Positions 26,190 to 36,483 of a stretch of 64,000 nucleotides of DNA are shown here, piece by piece. The stretch is from the NCBI GenBank assembly GCA_019056595.1, contig CP036163.1:3534001-3598000 (forward strand). The letters run 5' to 3'. This DNA comes from Pectobacterium atrosepticum (GTDB lineage: Bacteria; Pseudomonadota; Gammaproteobacteria; Enterobacterales; Enterobacteriaceae). Position 1 is the stretch's first letter. Each line of letters starts with the position of its first letter. The notes beneath the pieces are model-generated. The model ran no database searches. It was not told where the DNA came from and was given only the letters and a program-made list of their open reading frames with translations. The position numbers and the translations under genes were made by a program.

Positions 26190-27515
26190 TTATCCCAGAG
26201 ACTGGTGACGCGTTTCTTTGGTTAGCAGCAGTGCAATCAGCGTCAGTGACGCCATAGCCGCCAGATAAACGCCGACGTAGAACAGACCATAGTTAGCCGT
26301 CAGCCACGCGGCGATATAGGGTGCAACTGATGCGCCCAGAATCGACGAGACGTTATAGGAGAATGACGCGCCAGTGTAACGTACTTCCGTCGGGAACAGC
26401 TCCGGCAGCAAAGCACCCATCGGGCCGAACGTCAGCCCCATTATACTCAGACCCAGCACCAGAAAGCCCATTACCAGCGCCTGATTGCCTGAACCGAGCA
26501 TATAAGGGAACAGCATGGAGAAGACCAGCATGATACAGGTAACGGTAATCATGGTCTTGCGGCGGCCAAAGGCATCTGCCAGATAGCCCGCGACCGGTAC
26601 CATCAGACCAAAGCCGATTACCGCGACCATCAGCATCAGCAAGAAGCTATTACGCGAGAAACCCAGCCCCCTAGGTGCTGGCGTTGTGCCGTACGTCATG
26701 GAGTAAACGGTCATGATGTAGAACAACGTGTAAGTCGCCAACATAATGAAGGTGCCGAGGATCGTGACTTTCATATGTTTGCTGAGCAGCGTTCCTAGCG
26801 GCATACGCACCTGCTTACCGGCTTTGACCGCTTTGGTAAAGACCGGTGCTTCATGCAGAGATATGCGGACATACAGGCCAACCAGCACCAGCACGGCAGA
26901 CGCGACGAACGGTACGCGCCAGCCCCAGGCCATGAACTGTTCTTCCGTCAGCAGCCAGGACAACAGCAGGAAGGTGCCGTTAGCGAAGAAGAAGCCAATC
27001 GGTGCGCCAAGCTGAGGGAACGACCCATACAGCGCACGTTTATTGGACGGGGCATTTTCGGTCGCCAGCAGCGCCGCGCCACCCCATTCCCCGCCAAGAC
27101 CCAATCCCTGACCGAAACGAGCGATGGCCAACAGGATCGGTGCAAGAATACCGATGGTTTCGTAGGTCGGTAACAGTCCAATCAGAACGGTCGAAACACC
27201 CATGGTCAACAGAGACGCGACCAGCGTGACTTTACGTCCGACGCGATCGCCAAAGTGACCGAAGACCGCCGAACCAATAGGGCGAGCCACAAAGGCAATG
27301 GCAAAAGTTGCCAACGACTGTAGCGTAGCGGCAGTCGGATCGCCCTGTGGGAAGAAAATGTGCGGGAAAATCAGCACTGCAGCGGTAGCGTAGATATAAA
27401 AATCGAAAAATTCGATCGCGGTGCCAATGAGTGACGCAACAATCACTTTATTGCGTGAATTTACGGGTGGTGCTTCCGTTTCGGCATCAAGAGTGGGGGT
27501 GATGGTGGCTTGCAT
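26190..27515 (-). CDS. yhjE: MHS-family major facilitator transporter YhjE
   Basis: This 441-residue, 12-helix inner-membrane transporter belongs to the metabolite:H+ symporter family. It is very close to E. coli YhjE throughout, for example NSRNKVIVASLIGTAIEFFD, the loop 2-3 motif GHFGDRVGRK, GLGGEWGGAALLATENAP, and the C-terminal ETRHQSL. The substrate is unknown; relatives carry shikimate, proline betaine or organic acids. It is not at this locus in E. coli and here stands between an IS3 scar and xerD. Confidence 0.9.
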   Translation of the reverse strand: MQATITPTLDAETEAPPVNSRNKVIVASLIGTAIEFFDFYIYATAAVLIFPHIFFPQGDPTAATLQSLATFAIAFVARPIGSAVFGHFGDRVGRKVTLVASLLTMGVSTVLIGLLPTYETIGILAPILLAIARFGQGLGLGGEWGGAALLATENAPSNKRALYGSFPQLGAPIGFFFANGTFLLLSWLLTEEQFMAWGWRVPFVASAVLVLVGLYVRISLHEAPVFTKAVKAGKQVRMPLGTLLSKHMKVTILGTFIMLATYTLFYIMTVYSMTYGTTPAPRGLGFSRNSFLLMLMVAVIGFGLMVPVAGYLADAFGRRKTMITVTCIMLVFSMLFPYMLGSGNQALVMGFLVLGLSIMGLTFGPMGALLPELFPTEVRYTGASFSYNVSSILGASVAPYIAAWLTANYGLFYVGVYLAAMASLTLIALLLTKETRHQSLG

Positions 27516-27718
27516 AATGTTTCTTTATTTTAACAACACGAACAGCCATTCTACGCATAGAAAAATCGGCTTTTCAACGTTGATTAAGTAAGGTCAATAC
27601 CAGTAGACATGCGGCATCAAGATGCCTGTTCCGATATATTGACGATACATGAAATATAATGTGCCACGGCCTTATTTTTGCCGGAGAATGTTATGGCGAT
27701 GTTGATGTTCACGGAATA

Positions 27719-27734
27719 TGTGAGATCGCACACA
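27719..27734. promoter_or_regulatory. Candidate CRP site between yhjE and xerD
   Basis: TGTGAGATCGCACACA matches TGTGA-N6-TCACA at nine of ten core positions. It lies about 205 bp upstream of yhjE and about 93 bp upstream of xerD in their divergent region. Control of a transporter is the more natural reading. Confidence 0.4.
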
Positions 27735-27826
27735 ATTCTGTTTGTGAGAGAATACAGCCTTGATGAAGGTGTAAAGTAGTCGCTTCATCGGCATAATATT
27801 GCCAATAAGTGAAGAAGGACACGGCG

Positions 27827-28726
27827 ATGCAAGAACACGATCAGACGCTTATCGAACAGTTTCTCGATGCGCTGTGGCTGGAAAGAAATCTGGCCGAGAA
27901 TACGCTGGCGTCTTATCGCTTGGATCTGCGTTCGTTGGCTGAGTGGCTTGCACACCATGACAATGATTTGCTTCATGCGCAGGCGCTCGACCTTCAGGCG
28001 TTCCTCGCCGATAGGATCGATGGAGGCTATAAAGCGACGAGTTCTGCCCGTTTGCTGAGTGCGATGCGTCGCTTCTTTCAGTACCTTTATCGAGAAAAGC
28101 AGCGTAGCGACGATCCGAGTGCCGTGCTGTCGTCTCCGAAACTGCCGCAGCGTCTACCCAAAGATTTGAGCGAAGCGCAGGTTAGTGCGTTACTTGATGC
28201 CCCGAGCATTGAACAACCGCTGGAATTACGCGATAAGGCCATGCTTGAGGTATTGTATGCGACGGGGCTACGCGTTTCCGAACTGGTTGGTTTGACGATG
28301 AGTGATGTCAGCCTGCGGCAAGGCGTGGTTCGCGTGCTGGGGAAAGGTAATAAAGAACGGCTGGTGCCGCTGGGTGAAGAAGCGGTGTATTGGATCGAGT
28401 ATTATCTGGAACATGGCCGCCCGTGGTTGTTAAACGGGCAGACGTTGGATGTCCTGTTTCCCAGCAATCGCGCACGGCAAATGACGCGCCAGACGTTCTG
28501 GCATCGGATCAAGCATTATGCGGCGCTGGCGTCCATCGACAGCGCCAAGCTCTCGCCGCACGTTTTGCGTCACGCGTTTGCTACCCATTTATTGAACCAC
28601 GGCGCGGATTTACGGGTCGTACAGATGCTCCTTGGGCATAGCGATCTTTCCACGACGCAGATTTATACCCATGTTGCGACGGAGCGGCTGAAGCAACTGC
28701 ATCAGCAGCACCATCCGCGTGCATAG
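27827..28726 (+). CDS. xerD: Tyrosine recombinase XerD
   Basis: XerD with XerC resolves chromosome dimers at dif and also serves plasmids and phages. From the ATG at 27827 (AAGGA seven bases upstream) it is 299 residues, one more than E. coli; a GTG at 27809 is less likely. The catalytic set is present: Arg in ATGLRVSELVGL, Lys in GKGNKERLVPLG, HxxR in SPHVLRHAFATH, His in LLGHSDLSTTQIYTH, and the tyrosine of QIYTHV near residue 280. It heads the conserved xerD-dsbC-recJ-prfB-lysS block. Confidence 0.97.
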   Translation: MQEHDQTLIEQFLDALWLERNLAENTLASYRLDLRSLAEWLAHHDNDLLHAQALDLQAFLADRIDGGYKATSSARLLSAMRRFFQYLYREKQRSDDPSAVLSSPKLPQRLPKDLSEAQVSALLDAPSIEQPLELRDKAMLEVLYATGLRVSELVGLTMSDVSLRQGVVRVLGKGNKERLVPLGEEAVYWIEYYLEHGRPWLLNGQTLDVLFPSNRARQMTRQTFWHRIKHYAALASIDSAKLSPHVLRHAFATHLLNHGADLRVVQMLLGHSDLSTTQIYTHVATERLKQLHQQHHPRA

Positions 28727-28851
28727 CATAGAGTAAATAGACAGAGTAACAGGATGTTATCTGACTGGCGGGGCCTCTCGCCAACCACCTTAGCGCATTG
28801 CTACGAGCGACGTATTCACCATGACGTTGCGACACAAACAGGATTGATGAA

Positions 28852-29568
28852 ATGAAAAAAGGGTTATTACTGCTTTCTTTGCTGGTGGCGACGGCGACTA
28901 ATTTTGCTCACGCCGATGATGCCGCAATCAAGCAGACGTTGACGCGTCTGGACATGCAAGGTGCGGAAATACTGCCTTCGCCGATGGCTGGCATGAAAAC
29001 TGTCATTACCGAGAGTGGCGTGCTGTACATCAGTGAAGACGGCAAGCATTTGCTGCAAGGCCCGCTTTATGATGTGAGCGGCACGATGCCGGTCAATATC
29101 ACCAATCAAATCCTGATCGGCAAGCTGAATGCGCTACAGGAACAGATGATTGTTTATAAAGCCGCGCAGGAAAAACATGTGATTACCGTTTTCACCGACA
29201 TCACCTGCGGCTATTGCCACAAACTGCATGAACAGATGAAGGACTACAACGCGCTGGGTATCACTGTGCGCTATCTGGCTTTCCCGCGTCAGGGAATGAA
29301 ATCCCCGGCAGCGAAAGATATGCAGTCCATCTGGTGCGTGGCCGATCGCAATAAAGCGTTTGATAACGCGATGAAGAGCGAAGCTATCTCGCCGGCAACG
29401 TGCAAAACCGATATCGCCGCGCATTACCAACTGGGCATCCAGTTTGGTGTGCAGGGGACCCCTGCTATCGTGCTGCAAGACGGCATGGTTGTGCCGGGAT
29501 ATCAAGGGCCGAAAGAGATGCTGGCGATGTTGGAAGCACACAAAGCCTCGAAGAAAACTGGCGGTTGA
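28852..29568 (+). CDS. dsbC: Periplasmic disulfide isomerase DsbC
   Basis: DsbC shuffles wrong disulfides in periplasmic proteins and is kept reduced by DsbD. The 238-residue precursor has a signal peptide ending near AHA-DD (residue 21), an N-terminal dimerisation domain, and the thioredoxin-fold active site C119-G-Y-C122. A second cysteine pair lies in SIWCVAD and PATCKTD, and the cis-proline is in GVQGTPAIV. It lies 125 bp after xerD and 6 bp before recJ. Confidence 0.97.
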   Translation: MKKGLLLLSLLVATATNFAHADDAAIKQTLTRLDMQGAEILPSPMAGMKTVITESGVLYISEDGKHLLQGPLYDVSGTMPVNITNQILIGKLNALQEQMIVYKAAQEKHVITVFTDITCGYCHKLHEQMKDYNALGITVRYLAFPRQGMKSPAAKDMQSIWCVADRNKAFDNAMKSEAISPATCKTDIAAHYQLGIQFGVQGTPAIVLQDGMVVPGYQGPKEMLAMLEAHKASKKTGG

Positions 29569-29574
29569 TGCTAC

Positions 29575-31320
29575 GTGAATATGATTACCCAACTCCGCCG
29601 GCGTCCGCTGGCGGAGGATATTGATTTACCTGACACCGTTCCACCCTTACTGCGTCGCCTTTATGCGCAGCGTGGCGTTAAAGGGGCTCAGGAGCTAGAA
29701 CGTGGCCTGAATGGTTTACTCAATTACCGTTTGTTAAGCGGCATTGATAAAGCGATCGACCTGTTGCAACTGGCGCTAGCCGAGAAGCGTTGCATCGTGA
29801 TTGTGGGCGACTTTGATGCCGATGGTGCCACCAGCACCACGCTTGCCGTACTGGCGCTGCGCAGCATGGGTGGCGAGAACGTAAAATATCTGGTACCGAA
29901 TCGTTTTGAAGATGGCTACGGGCTAAGCCCAGCAGTGGTGGCGCAGGCTGCCACGCTGGGGGCTGAGGTGATTGTTACCGTTGATAACGGGATATCTTCT
30001 CATGCGGGCGTCGAGGATGCGCATCGGCGTGGTATCGCGGTGCTAGTGACCGATCACCACCTGCCGGGCGAAATCTTGCCTGACGCCGATGCCATGATTA
30101 ACCCCAATCTGCCTGACTGTCAGTTTCCTTCCAAAGCGCTGGCTGGCGTGGGCGTCGCGTTTTACCTGATGATGGCGCTTTTTGTGCGCCTGCGCGATAG
30201 CGACTGGTTTACGCAACAAGGGCTGGCGAAACCGAATCTCACCGAATTACTGGATCTGGTGGCGCTGGGCACGGTGGCGGATGTCGTACCGCTGGATGCC
30301 AACAACCGGATTCTGGTGGCGCAAGGGCTGAATCGCATTCGTGCCGGAGAGTGTCGGCCGGGCATTCGAGCACTGCTTGAGGTGGCTAACCGCGATGCCA
30401 GCCAACTGGTCGCCAGCGATTTAGGTTTTGCCATCGGGCCACGGCTCAATGCAGCCGGACGGCTGGATGATATGACGGTCGGGGTCGAACTGTTATTGAG
30501 TAACGACATTACTCAGGCGCGCATGTTGGCTAACGATTTAGATGCGTTAAATCAGGATCGGCGAGAGATCGAACAAGGAATGCAGGTAGAAGCCTTGCGC
30601 CTGTGCGAATCACTGGAACGTACCCGCACCGAGTTGCCTTACGGTCTGGCGATGTATCATCCTGAGTGGCATCAGGGCGTCGTCGGTATTCTGGCTTCGC
30701 GCATCAAAGAACGCTTTCATCGTCCGGTGATTGCCTTTGCGCCTGCCGGTGACGGCATGCTGAAAGGATCGGGACGTTCTATTTCTGGTCTGCACCTACG
30801 TGATGCGTTGGAGCGGCTGGATACGCTGTATCCCGGCATGATGGACAAGTTTGGCGGACATGCGATGGCAGCAGGGTTATCGCTGCATGAAGATCGGTTT
30901 GAGGATTTCCGCCAGCGCTTCGGCGAACTGGTTGGTGAGTGGATCGATCCGTCTCAGCTTGAAGGCGTCGTTTGGTCTGATGGCGAACTGGCTTTGCCAG
31001 AACTGAATTTGCTCTCAACGGCAGAAATGCTGCGGTACGCTGGTCCGTGGGGGCAGGAATTCCCGGAACCGACGTTCGATGGGTGCTTCCGTATTATCAA
31101 GCCTCGTCTACTCAAAGAGCGCCATTTGAAAGCAATGTTTGAGCCGATCGGTGCAACAGGACCAGTGCCGCTGTTAGATGGCATCGCATTTAATGTCGAT
31201 ACGACCGTTTGGCCGGATCCGAGCATTAAAGAAGTGGAAATGGTGTACCGGCTGGATATTAACGAGTTTCGTGGTAAACGCTCGGTGCAGTTGTTGATTC
31301 AACATCTGTGGCCGCGTTAA
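29575..31320 (+). CDS. recJ: Single-strand DNA 5'-3' exonuclease RecJ
   Basis: RecJ degrades single-stranded DNA 5' to 3' in the RecF recombination and mismatch-repair pathways. The product is 581 residues from the GTG at 29575; an ATG at 29581 would shorten it by two, but the GTG start aligns with E. coli RecJ. DHH-family metal motifs are present: VGDFDADGATST, VDNGISSHAGV, TDHHLPG and the DHHA1 motif KFGGHAMAAGLSL. It lies six bases after dsbC. Confidence 0.95.
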   Translation: MNMITQLRRRPLAEDIDLPDTVPPLLRRLYAQRGVKGAQELERGLNGLLNYRLLSGIDKAIDLLQLALAEKRCIVIVGDFDADGATSTTLAVLALRSMGGENVKYLVPNRFEDGYGLSPAVVAQAATLGAEVIVTVDNGISSHAGVEDAHRRGIAVLVTDHHLPGEILPDADAMINPNLPDCQFPSKALAGVGVAFYLMMALFVRLRDSDWFTQQGLAKPNLTELLDLVALGTVADVVPLDANNRILVAQGLNRIRAGECRPGIRALLEVANRDASQLVASDLGFAIGPRLNAAGRLDDMTVGVELLLSNDITQARMLANDLDALNQDRREIEQGMQVEALRLCESLERTRTELPYGLAMYHPEWHQGVVGILASRIKERFHRPVIAFAPAGDGMLKGSGRSISGLHLRDALERLDTLYPGMMDKFGGHAMAAGLSLHEDRFEDFRQRFGELVGEWIDPSQLEGVVWSDGELALPELNLLSTAEMLRYAGPWGQEFPEPTFDGCFRIIKPRLLKERHLKAMFEPIGATGPVPLLDGIAFNVDTTVWPDPSIKEVEMVYRLDINEFRGKRSVQLLIQHLWPR

Positions 31321-31434
31321 CTTTGCGAACCGAATAGGGTGGGCGGAAAGTCTATAAAATGCGCCTTTTATCCGCTAGAATGGCGGGTTACATCATTCCG
31401 TTGTCAACGACTTAACGTAAGAATATAAAAAATC

Positions 31435-32533
31435 ATGTTTGAAATTAATCCGGTAAAAAACCGCATTCAGGATCTGGCTGAACGTAGCGCCGTTCTTCGG
31501 GGGTATCTTTGACTATGATGCCAAGAAAGAGCGCCTCGAAGAAGTAAACGCCGAACTGGAGCAGCCTGATGTCTGGAATGAGCCTGAACGTGCTCAGGCA
31601 TTAGGAAAAGAACGCTCCTCGCTGGAAGCTATCGTAGACACCATCGATCAACTGGCTCAGGGTCTGGAAGATGTGACCGGTTTGCTTGAGCTCGCGGTGG
31701 AAGAAGATGACGAAGACACTTTTAATGAAACCTCGGCAGAACTGGACGTGCTGGAGAATAAATTAGGCCAGCTCGAATTCCGTCGCATGTTCTCTGGTGA
31801 GTACGACAGCGCGGATTGCTATCTGGATATTCAGGCGGGATCTGGCGGTACGGAAGCGCAGGACTGGGCCAGCATGCTGGTACGTATGTACCTGCGTTGG
31901 GCGGAAGCCAAAGGATTTAAAACCGAAATTATTGAAGAGTCAGACGGTGACGTGGCGGGTACGAAATCTGCCACCATCAAGATCATCGGTGACTATGCGT
32001 TTGGCTGGCTGCGTACGGAAACCGGTGTACACCGTCTAGTTCGTAAGAGCCCGTTCGATTCCGGCGGTCGCCGCCACACCTCATTCAGCTCCGCGTTTGT
32101 CTACCCGGAAGTGGATGACGATATCGATATCGAAATCAATCCGGCCGATCTGCGTATTGACGTTTACCGCGCATCCGGTGCGGGTGGTCAGCACGTTAAC
32201 CGGACAGAATCCGCGGTGCGTATTACCCACCTTCCGACCAACATTGTCACGCAGTGTCAGAATGACCGTTCCCAGCATAAAAACAAAGATCAGGCGATGA
32301 AACAGCTGAAAGCCAAGCTGTACGAGTTTGAGATGCAAAAGAAAAATGCTGAGAAACAGGTGATGGAAGACAACAAGTCTGATATCGGCTGGGGCAGTCA
32401 GATTCGTTCCTATGTTCTGGATGATTCGCGCATCAAAGACTTACGTACCGGAGTGGAAACACGTAACACTCAGGCCGTACTTGATGGCGATCTGGACAAA
32501 TTTATTGAAGCAAGTTTAAAAGCGGGGTTATAA
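31435..32533 (+). CDS. prfB: Peptide chain release factor 2 (programmed +1 frameshift)
   Basis: RF2 reads UGA and UAA. Translation starts at the ATG at 31435, runs 25 codons to an in-frame UGA at 31510-31512, shifts +1 onto GAC at 31511, and continues to the TAA at 32531-32533, giving 365 residues. The shift lets RF2 control its own level. The tripeptide SPF (in RKSPFDSGG) recognises the stop codon, and the GGQ motif (SGAGGQHVN) triggers hydrolysis. The residue before SGAGGQ is Ala, as in most bacteria, not the Thr of E. coli K-12. It is followed nine bases later by lysS. Confidence 0.97.
31498..31513 (+). promoter_or_regulatory. RF2 autoregulatory +1 frameshift signal
   Basis: CGGGGGTATCTTTGAC combines a Shine-Dalgarno-like GGGGG, the slippery CTT codon and UGA-C, a poor termination context. 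This is the classic prfB signal; low RF2 lets the ribosome slip forward and make full-length RF2. Confidence 0.97.
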
Positions 32534-32541
32534 GAATTCGC

Positions 32542-34059
32542 ATGGCTGAATCACAATCACAGGGTGCCGATCAGGCGCAAGATCTGAATAATGAATTAAA
32601 AGCGCGTCGTGAAAAGCTGGTGACGCTGCGTGAAAACGGGATCGCATTCCCGAATGATTTCCGCCGTGACAGCATCTCCGATCACTTGCACGCTGAGTTC
32701 GATGCCAAAGAGAACGAAGAGCTGGAAGAACTGGGTATCGAAGTGACCGTTGCGGGCCGTATGATGACCCGTCGCATCATGGGTAAAGCCTCTTTCGTAA
32801 CCTTGCAGGACGTCGGTGGCCGCATTCAGCTGTATGTTTCCCGCGACGATCTGGCGGAAGGCATCTATAACGAGCAGTTCAAGAAATGGGATCTGGGCGA
32901 TATCCTGGGTGCGCGCGGCAAGCTGTTCAAAACCAAAACGGGCGAGCTGTCCATTCACTGTACCGAGCTGCGTCTGCTGACCAAAGCGCTGCGCCCGCTG
33001 CCGGATAAATTCCACGGTCTGGCCGATCAGGAAACCCGCTATCGTCAGCGCTATCTGGATCTGATCGCTAACGACGACTCTCGTAATACCTTCCGCATCC
33101 GTTCTAACGTGATGGCGGCCATTCGCCGCTTCATGGTGGATAACGGCTTTATGGAAGTGGAAACGCCGATGATGCAGGTGATCCCCGGCGGCGCGTCTGC
33201 TCGTCCGTTTATCACGCACCATAACGCGCTGGACATTGACATGTACCTGCGTATTGCACCGGAACTGTATCTGAAGCGTCTGGTTGTAGGTGGTTTTGAG
33301 CGTGTGTTCGAGATTAACCGTAACTTCCGTAACGAAGGTGTTTCCCCACGTCACAACCCTGAATTCACCATGATGGAACTTTATATGGCGTATGCCGATT
33401 ATAAAGACCTGATTGTGTTGACGGAAAACCTGTTCCGTACGCTGACGCAGGACGTGCTGGGCTCGACGACGGTGGTGTACGGCGATCAGACATTCGACTT
33501 CGGTAAGCCGTTTGATAAGCTGACGATGCGCGAAGCGATCTGTAAATACCGTCCTGAAACCAACGTTGCCGATCTGGACGATCTGGAGAAAGCGACCGCG
33601 ATCGCACTGTCTCTGGGCATCAAGATCGAGAAAAGCTGGGGCTTGGGACGCATCGTTACCGAGATCTTCGAAGAGACAGCAGAAAGCAGCCTGATCCAAC
33701 CAACCTTCATCACCGAATATCCGGCTGAAGTGTCGCCGCTGGCGCGTCGTAACGATCAGAACTCGGAAATCACCGATCGCTTTGAGTTCTTCATCGGCGG
33801 TCGTGAAATTGGCAACGGTTTCTCCGAGCTGAATGATGCCGAAGATCAAGCAGAGCGTTTTGCTCAGCAGGTCAATGCTAAAGATGCGGGCGATGACGAA
33901 GCGATGTTCTACGACGAAGACTACGTGACGGCGTTGGAGCACGGTCTGCCGCCGACAGCGGGCCTGGGTATTGGTATCGACCGTATGGTGATGTTGTTCA
34001 CTAACAGCCACACCATCCGCGACGTAATCCTGTTCCCGGCGATGCGTCCGCAGAAGTAA
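32542..34059 (+). CDS. lysS: Lysyl-tRNA synthetase, class II
   Basis: LysS charges tRNA-Lys. The 505-residue protein has an N-terminal OB-fold anticodon domain (about 65-150: [20 protein letters not shown]) and the class II catalytic core: motif 1 near [16 protein letters not shown], motif 2 [18 protein letters not shown], motif 3 [12 protein letters not shown]. Length and sequence match E. coli LysS. It is cotranscribed with prfB and followed by a strong terminator. Confidence 0.98.
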   Translation: MAESQSQGADQAQDLNNELKARREKLVTLRENGIAFPNDFRRDSISDHLHAEFDAKENEELEELGIEVTVAGRMMTRRIMGKASFVTLQDVGGRIQLYVSRDDLAEGIYNEQFKKWDLGDILGARGKLFKTKTGELSIHCTELRLLTKALRPLPDKFHGLADQETRYRQRYLDLIANDDSRNTFRIRSNVMAAIRRFMVDNGFMEVETPMMQVIPGGASARPFITHHNALDIDMYLRIAPELYLKRLVVGGFERVFEINRNFRNEGVSPRHNPEFTMMELYMAYADYKDLIVLTENLFRTLTQDVLGSTTVVYGDQTFDFGKPFDKLTMREAICKYRPETNVADLDDLEKATAIALSLGIKIEKSWGLGRIVTEIFEETAESSLIQPTFITEYPAEVSPLARRNDQNSEITDRFEFFIGGREIGNGFSELNDAEDQAERFAQQVNAKDAGDDEAMFYDEDYVTALEHGLPPTAGLGIGIDRMVMLFTNSHTIRDVILFPAMRPQK

Positions 34060-34080
34060 GCTCGTTTTAGCTGAGCCTTC

Positions 34081-34106
34081 CAAACCGGTGCAATTGCACC
34101 GGTTTG
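34081..34106. terminator. Terminator of prfB-lysS
   Basis: The 26 bases form a perfect palindrome with arms CAAACCGGTGCAA / TTGCACCGGTTTG, starting 21 bases after the lysS stop. The following GACGTTATC has little T-run, so termination may be partial. Confidence 0.7.
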
Positions 34107-34130
34107 ACGTTATCGGCTACGTCAAATTTT

Positions 34131-34195
34131 AGGGGAAACACGGGGATGAGGTTCCCGTAGGGATACCTCGCACCGTGGTAGCCCCGTGTATCTCG
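34131..34195. repeat. Dispersed palindromic intergenic repeat, copy B
   Basis: This segment begins AGGGGAAACAC and ends CCCCGTGTATCTCG, the same framework as 15-89, with AGGTTCCCG and GGGATACCTCG inside. It lies between the lysS terminator and the AraC-family gene. The rest of 34107-34315 shows no gene. Confidence 0.75.
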
Positions 34196-34315
34196 CACTC
34201 ACCTCGATAGTACTACCTCTCGTTTTATCTCTGCACTCTTGTCGTCATTCTGTGATTGTTGCCCGACGGGGGAAGATGCTATTTTCAAGCATTCATTCAC
34301 TGCCGGAACGCCCTC

Positions 34316-35071
34316 ATGATGACTTACCGCGATGCCTGGTTTGAGCTTGCGCTGTTAACTAACGGCCGCAGTTTTCCACGGCATACGCACGACGAGTTCG
34401 TCATCAGTGCCAATCTCAGCGGATTGGAAACGGTCTGGTTGGATGGAGAGACCTTTGTTGCCACCAACGATATGGTGACGACCTACAATCCCAATCAGCT
34501 ACAGGGCAGCGACAATGCATTTGACCGCTGGCAGTGCGCATCGCTGTACGTTCACCCGCGGGCATTCGAGCATTATTTCCATCAAACGTTTCTATTCTCA
34601 CAGGGCTGGAATCCGTCGGCGCAACTGGCGTCTGAGCTAAAACAGCTCGTCACCTCTGATTTGGACGACAGCGCCCGTCAGGAGCGCATTATCCTGCTAC
34701 TGGCAGGATTGATGGAAGGCCAGCATAAAATGCCGTCCCAAAGCCAAGTCAAAGAGGCTGAGCGGATCACGCGGATCAAAAACGGGTTGCTGAACGATCT
34801 CAGCGATATCCCCACGCTTGACCAGCTAGCGCAGCAGGAAAATCTGTCGGTTGCGCATCTGGTACGTTCGTTTAATCAGGCGGTTGGTCTGCCACCGCTG
34901 GCGTGGCTGATGCAGCGGCGTATGTGTAAAGCACGAGAGCTGTTGCGGCAGGGCACAGCGATCAGTCAGGTCGCAGGCGATGTTGGGTTTGCCGATCAGG
35001 CGCATTTCACGAAAGCCTTCAATCGCTATAACGCGATGACACCGGGACAGTTCCGCCGTATCAATTTTTGA
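34316..35071 (+). CDS. AraC-family transcriptional regulator
   Basis: From the ATG at 34316 the product is 251 residues; an upstream in-frame start at 34256 would add 20 that look non-coding. The N-terminal half is a cupin-type ligand-binding domain (FPRHTHDEFVISANLSG). The C-terminal half (about 150-251) has the two helix-turn-helix units of AraC/XylS, including the signature ISQVAGDVGFADQAHFTKAF. It lies 62 bp before a LysE-type exporter on the same strand, which it probably activates in response to the exported amino acid or a related signal. Confidence 0.88.
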   Translation: MMTYRDAWFELALLTNGRSFPRHTHDEFVISANLSGLETVWLDGETFVATNDMVTTYNPNQLQGSDNAFDRWQCASLYVHPRAFEHYFHQTFLFSQGWNPSAQLASELKQLVTSDLDDSARQERIILLLAGLMEGQHKMPSQSQVKEAERITRIKNGLLNDLSDIPTLDQLAQQENLSVAHLVRSFNQAVGLPPLAWLMQRRMCKARELLRQGTAISQVAGDVGFADQAHFTKAFNRYNAMTPGQFRRINF

Positions 35072-35133
35072 CAATACAGCGTTCCCCTTGGGTTCTACAC
35101 TCGCCTTATTGCTTAACGCTCTAAGGGAATATC

Positions 35134-35817
35134 ATGCTGTTAGTTGCCTTCACGGGGATGCTGCTATCCTTGTCGTTGTGTCTCGATCTGGGGATGGTCA
35201 ATACCGCGATTATTAACCGTGGGCTACGGCACGGCGCGCGTTCTGCCTTTTATATCGGGCTGGGCTCCTGTTTCGGCGATCTGTTTTATGCGACGTTGTC
35301 GGTACTGGGGTTGGCAGTGGTGTTTAACCTGACACCGGTGCGCTGGGTGCTATGGATTGGCGGCGGACTGATTCTGATCTGGATGACGATCAGCATGGCG
35401 CGTGCGGCATGGCGTGACTATCAGGTTAAACGCTTTGCCGATCTGTCTACGACAGCGAATGCGGTGGATTCCACCACGCCACCTGCTCGGTACACCGAGT
35501 TTTTCAGTGGCGTCGGCATGGCACTGGCTTCGCCGACTGCGCTACTGTGGTTTGCGGCGATTGGCGGCACCATTATTGCGCAGTCTACGGATGGCTCTGC
35601 TTTCATGATCAGCCTGTTTCTGCTGGGCTTTTTCTTCGGCGGTGTACTGTGGACGTTCTTACTCGCGGCGCTGGTGAAGTATGGTCAGCGGTTGCTGAAA
35701 GAACGCATTTCATTTTACTGCAGCCTGATCTCTGCGCTGTTATTTGCCTACTTTGCCTGGCACGTCATTTCCAATGGCTATGAGACGTTGTTCCTACCGC
35801 TATCAACTGCTGCATGA
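35134..35817 (+). CDS. LysE/RhtB-family amino acid exporter
   Basis: This 227-residue inner-membrane protein has about six transmembrane helices. The N-terminus GMLLSLSLCLDLGMVNTAII and the helix 3-4 region correspond to the LysE translocator family; the FFSGVGMALASPTALLWFAAIGG stretch is the conserved fourth helix. The substrate cannot be told. It follows an AraC-family gene closely, a common regulator-exporter pairing, and precedes the tRNA gene. Confidence 0.88.
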   Translation: MLLVAFTGMLLSLSLCLDLGMVNTAIINRGLRHGARSAFYIGLGSCFGDLFYATLSVLGLAVVFNLTPVRWVLWIGGGLILIWMTISMARAAWRDYQVKRFADLSTTANAVDSTTPPARYTEFFSGVGMALASPTALLWFAAIGGTIIAQSTDGSAFMISLFLLGFFFGGVLWTFLLAALVKYGQRLLKERISFYCSLISALLFAYFAWHVISNGYETLFLPLSTAA

Positions 35818-35853
35818 CCGGTCAAAACAACAGCACTTTGTCGGGTTTTTTAC

Positions 35854-35881
35854 TTGCTCGGCAACGGCATAGCGCTATAAT
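35854..35881 (+). promoter_or_regulatory. Promoter of the tRNA-Gly gene
   Basis: TTGCTC (35854-35859) and a perfect TATAAT (35876-35881) are separated by 16 bp. The GC-rich stretch GCCACTCGCC just downstream is a plausible stringent-control discriminator. The tRNA begins 18 bp after the -10. Confidence 0.7.
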
Positions 35882-35898
35882 GCCACTCGCCTCTCCGT

Positions 35899-35972
35899 GC
35901 GAGTGTAGTTCAATGGTAGAACGGCAGCTTCCCAAGCTGCATACGAGGGTTCGATTCCCTTCACTCGCTCCA
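35899..35972 (+). tRNA. glyU: tRNA-Gly (anticodon CCC)
   Basis: The 74-base sequence folds as a standard tRNA. The acceptor stem is GCGAGTG / CACTCGC, the D-loop contains TTCAATGGTAG, the anticodon arm is GCAGC-TTCCCAA-GCTGC with anticodon CCC, the T-loop is GGGTTCGATTCCC, and the 3' end TCCA is encoded. It is very close to E. coli glyU. The accessory-looking region starting about 500 bp downstream makes it a possible integration site, although no duplicated 3' end was seen. Confidence 0.97.
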
Positions 35973-36483
35973 GGCTCTCTTCCTACAACGTCCATCCATG
36001 TTTATTAAATCCAGTAACCACAAGACTTAGCACTACTTTTCAGTCGTTCAGGGAAAGCACTCGTCTATCTAAATCAGTATCTCAATGTATATAGTTATGT
36101 ATAGGGCATGGTGACACTCTAAATCCTATACACATTCTCCCCCTACTCAGATAGGAAACTATACACATGCCGCTTACTGGTTTTGAGAGCAGCGGCGCCA
36201 AGCCAGTACCTTTCAGGAAGATGTTTTCCTGTTCATTTACATCGACCACTGTGGATATTCAGGTAGTGGGGCTAATGCCAGTGTTAGAAAAATGGGATGA
36301 ATGTAGATCCACCTAGAAATGTTGCAAAGCTTTGAAAATGTAAAGTTTATTTATAATAATTGGTTTATATTTCACAAGATATATTATAGATTATAAGAGA
36401 GCGATTTATTTAAAGGATTAGCGGTGAGTTGTTAAGTGTCTGGTAGCTTAATACTAATAATTTTAAACAAGGAGAGATATTGC
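35973..36483. other. Intergenic region between tRNA-Gly and the PspA-like gene
   Basis: These 511 bp carry no supported gene. CTATACACAT occurs twice, at 36126-36135 and 36159-36168, within a segment that could be a degraded att or insertion site. The last 120 bp are AT-rich and should hold the promoter of the downstream genes. Confidence 0.5.

Noticed and set aside
32596-34083. 495-residue antisense frame over lysS
   Set aside because: A shadow of high-GC codon bias; composition (His/Arg/Gln-rich) and lack of an RBS are typical of antisense frames.
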